Part shown: one piece after another, positions 41,792-44,023 of the stretch
Layout: every line of letters begins with the position of its first letter
Numbering within the stretch: position 1 is the first letter of the stretch
From: Oscillospiraceae bacterium
GTDB lineage: Bacteria > Bacillota > Clostridia > Oscillospirales > Oscillospiraceae
NCBI GenBank assembly: GCA_020025425.1
Contig: JAHHSD010000012.1
Coordinates: forward strand, 1-44,023
Length of the DNA: 44,023 nucleotides
Reading direction: 5' to 3'
The notes under the pieces: model-generated
Databases searched by the model: none
Told to the model about the DNA's origin: nothing
Seen by the model: the letters and a program-made list of their open reading frames with translations, nothing else
Made by a program: the position numbers and the translations under genes

Positions 41792-44023
41792 ATGGCAACG
41801 AAAACAGATCTGGTTATCGTAGAGTCCCCGTCTAAGGCCAAGACGATCGGGAAATACCTGGGCCCGGGATATGAGGTAAAAGCCTCAATGGGCCACATTC
41901 GGGACCTGCCCAAGAGCAAGCTGGGCGTGGACATCGAACACGGCTTCACGCCCGACTACCAGCCCATCAAGGGCAAGGAGGACGTGATCAGCGACCTGAA
42001 AAAATCCGCCAAGAAGAGCGGAAAGGTCTATCTGGCCACCGACCCGGACCGGGAGGGCGAGGCCATCTCCTGGCATCTGAAGGAGCTGCTGGGGATCCCG
42101 GACGACATGACCTATCGGGTCACCTTCAATGAGATCACCAACAAGGTGGTCAACGAGGCCATCAAGGCCCCCAGGGCCATCGACCAGGACCTGGTCAACG
42201 CCCAGCAGGCCCGGCGCATCCTGGACCGCATCGTGGGCTATGAGCTCTCCCCCCTGCTGTGGAAGAAGATCCGCCGGGGCCTGTCCGCCGGCCGCGTGCA
42301 GTCGGTGGCCACCCGCCTGGTGGTGGAGCGGGAGGAGGAGATCCGCGCCTTCGAGCCCCAGGAGTACTGGTCCATCGAGGCCGACCTGGCCCGCGTGGCC
42401 CCCAATCTGGGCGGCTTCAAGGCCCAGTTCCACGGCCGGGAGAAAAAGATGGAGCTCCACTCCCAGGCGGAGGCCGACGCCGTGATCCAGGCGGTGAGCG
42501 CGTCCCCCTTCCGGGTGTCCAGGGTGAAGCGGCAGGAGAAGAACCGCCAGCCCGCGCCCCCCTTCACCACCTCCACCCTCCAGCAGGACGCCAGCCGCAA
42601 GCTGAACATGTCCCCCGCCCGCACCATGTCCATCGCCCAGCAGCTCTATGAGGGCGTGGACATCACCGGCGAGGGCACCGTGGGTCTGATCACTTATATG
42701 AGAACGGACTCCCTGCGCCTGTCTGAGGAGGCCCTGGCCGCCGCCAAGGGCTTTATCGAGAGCCGCTACGGCGCCAATTACTATCCCCCCCAGACCCGGC
42801 GCTTCAAGGCCAAGGGCAACGCCCAGGACGCCCACGAGGCCATCCGCCCCTCCGACGTCACCCTGGTCCCGGACGAGATCCGCAAGGACCTGACCGCCGA
42901 GCAGTACCGGCTCTACAAGCTGATCTGGAGCCGGTTCCTGGCCTGCCAGATGGCCAACGCCGTCTACGACAGCGTCTCCATCGAGACCGAGTCCGCCGGC
43001 TACACCTTCCGGGCCAGCCACTCCGAGCTGAAATTCTCCGGCTTCACCGCCGTCTATGAGGAGGGCAAGGACGAGCCCGACGAGGCCCCCCAGTCCCCTC
43101 TGCCCGACCTGAAGGAGGGGGAGCCCCTCAACCAGAAGGGCATGAAGAAGGACCAGCACTTCACCCAGCCCCCCGCACGCTACTCCGAGGCCACCCTGAT
43201 CCGGGCCCTGGAGGAGAAGGGCATCGGACGGCCCTCCACCTACGCCCCCACCATCTCCACCATTATGAACCGGGAGTATGTGGTCAAGGAGGGCCGCGCC
43301 CTGCGGCCCACTCCCCTGGGCGAGGTGGTCACCGGCCTGATGAAGGACAAGTTCAAGGACATTGTGGACTACGCCTTCACCGCCCAGATGGAGGGCGAGC
43401 TGGACAAGGTGGAGGAGGGCGACGCCGACTGGAAGAAGGTCCTGGACGAGTTTTACGGCGGCTTCTCCGCCGAGATGAAGAAGGCCGAGGAGGAGCTGGA
43501 CGGCGAGCGCATCAAGGTCCCCGACGAGGTTTCCGAGGAGATCTGCCCCCAGTGCGGCCGCAATCTGGTGATCAAGTCCGGCCGGTTCGGCCGGTTCCTG
43601 GCCTGCCCCGGCTGGCCTGAGTGCGACTTCACCATGCCACTGGTAGTGGAGATGCCCGGCAAGTGCCCCAAGTGCGGCGGCCGGCTTTTGAAGCGCACAG
43701 GCAAGAGCAAAAAGACCAACAAGCAGTACACCTACTACTGCTGCGAGAATCTGAGCAGCAGGGACGAGAGCCGCAAGTGCGACTTTATGACCTGGGACGT
43801 GCCGGTGAAGGACAACTGCCCCGAGTGCGGCTGGACCATGTTCAAGAAGGCGGGCCGGGGCGCCCGCAAGCCCTTCTGCATCAACGAGCAGTGCGGAAAC
43901 TTCACCCCGGAGGAGAAGCGGGGCGGCTGGCGCAAGCCCGCCGATAAGACGGAGGAGACCGCCCAGACCGGGGAGCAGGGGGCCGAGCCCGAGAAGGCCG
44001 CCAAAAAGACCGCCAAGAAAACC
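41792..44023 (+). CDS. topA: DNA topoisomerase I, 3'-truncated by the window edge
   Basis: Type IA enzyme that relaxes negative supercoils by single-strand passage. At least 744 residues are visible, with no stop before the edge. The Toprim domain shows LVIVESPSKAKTI and the metal motif ATDPDREGEAISWH. The catalytic tyrosine lies in GLITYMRTDS near residue 302, and RGLSAGRVQS and GIGRPSTYA blocks are present. From about residue 582 there are three Cys-rich zinc ribbons (CPQC...CPGWPEC, CPKC...C, CPEC...C), then a Lys/Ala/Glu-rich tail that runs off the end. GGAGG lies about 7 bases before the ATG. A GAGGAC/GTCCTC hairpin between 41698 and 41722 separates it from dprA. Confidence 0.97.
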   Translation, partial: MATKTDLVIVESPSKAKTIGKYLGPGYEVKASMGHIRDLPKSKLGVDIEHGFTPDYQPIKGKEDVISDLKKSAKKSGKVYLATDPDREGEAISWHLKELLGIPDDMTYRVTFNEITNKVVNEAIKAPRAIDQDLVNAQQARRILDRIVGYELSPLLWKKIRRGLSAGRVQSVATRLVVEREEEIRAFEPQEYWSIEADLARVAPNLGGFKAQFHGREKKMELHSQAEADAVIQAVSASPFRVSRVKRQEKNRQPAPPFTTSTLQQDASRKLNMSPARTMSIAQQLYEGVDITGEGTVGLITYMRTDSLRLSEEALAAAKGFIESRYGANYYPPQTRRFKAKGNAQDAHEAIRPSDVTLVPDEIRKDLTAEQYRLYKLIWSRFLACQMANAVYDSVSIETESAGYTFRASHSELKFSGFTAVYEEGKDEPDEAPQSPLPDLKEGEPLNQKGMKKDQHFTQPPARYSEATLIRALEEKGIGRPSTYAPTISTIMNREYVVKEGRALRPTPLGEVVTGLMKDKFKDIVDYAFTAQMEGELDKVEEGDADWKKVLDEFYGGFSAEMKKAEEELDGERIKVPDEVSEEICPQCGRNLVIKSGRFGRFLACPGWPECDFTMPLVVEMPGKCPKCGGRLLKRTGKSKKTNKQYTYYCCENLSSRDESRKCDFMTWDVPVKDNCPECGWTMFKKAGRGARKPFCINEQCGNFTPEEKRGGWRKPADKTEETAQTGEQGAEPEKAAKKTAKKT

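Noticed and set aside
1..44023. tRNA, rRNA, CRISPR array, insertion sequence, attachment site or prophage
   Set aside because: Looked for cloverleaf/TTCGAATC arms, regular repeats, transposase or integrase proteins and found none that hold up.

Overview
The window looks like chromosome of a motile, strictly anaerobic, butyrate-forming gut Clostridium-class bacterium, most likely of the Oscillospiraceae (Flavonifractor/Intestinimonas/Lawsonibacter-like). This is inferred from GC-rich coding sequence with strong G/C third positions, AAGGAGG ribosome sites, ptb-buk butyrate genes, pyruvate formate-lyase, PucR/CdaR regulators, and single-copy housekeeping genes of Gram-positive type (greA, lysS, ftsEX, dprA, topA). 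No rRNA, tRNA, CRISPR array, insertion sequence or prophage was seen.

Layout. 1-2048: 3' part of a flagellin gene with a duplicated two-module variable region, ending in a strong terminator. 2155-8796: a tight six-gene operon encoding a TPR-like/sulfotransferase-like protein, APS kinase, a short pyruvate-kinase-like protein, ATP sulfurylase, a CPA2-type antiporter and a PHP-domain phosphatase. 9111-9875: orphan membrane protein. 10105-13274 (minus): pflA-pflB behind a ZTP ('pfl' motif) riboswitch with its own promoter and terminator. 13561-18910: PucR-type regulator, EamA permease and a large NAD(P)H/FAD/Fe-S/HdrB-like fusion. 19013-22958: potABCD polyamine ABC transporter. 23004-25823: ptb-buk (minus) with a divergent TetR regulator. 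25903-30391: GGDEF protein, MscS channel, small membrane protein, DUF4830 protein, rsuA. 30517-31608: second PucR/CdaR regulator. 31833-34792: ftsE-ftsX, a 32-residue membrane peptide, M23 hydrolase. 34894-39055: unknown gene, greA, lysS with a C-terminal tRNA-binding domain, SpoU methyltransferase. 39107-40339 (minus): MFS transporter. 40434 to the end: dprA and 5' part of topA.

The most striking unit is the operon next to flagellin. ATP sulfurylase and APS kinase make PAPS, the 660-residue protein carries sulfotransferase-like PAPS-binding signatures, and the last gene belongs to the PHP group that includes a characterised 3',5'-nucleotide bisphosphate phosphatase, which would remove the PAP by-product. 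There are no APS/PAPS reductase or sulfite reductase genes, so the module reads as sulfuryl transfer rather than sulfate assimilation. Its position suggests that flagellin, or a glycan on it, is the acceptor. The pyruvate-kinase-like protein and the antiporter are unexplained partners. The target and activity are inference; the gene order and motifs are seen in the sequence.

Other regulatory logic that can be read: ZTP sensing of low 10-formyl-tetrahydrofolate controlling formate production by PFL; an inverted repeat around the -10 box of the second PucR/CdaR gene; a divergent TetR gene beside ptb-buk; and possible CsrA sites in the leader of the sulfation operon.
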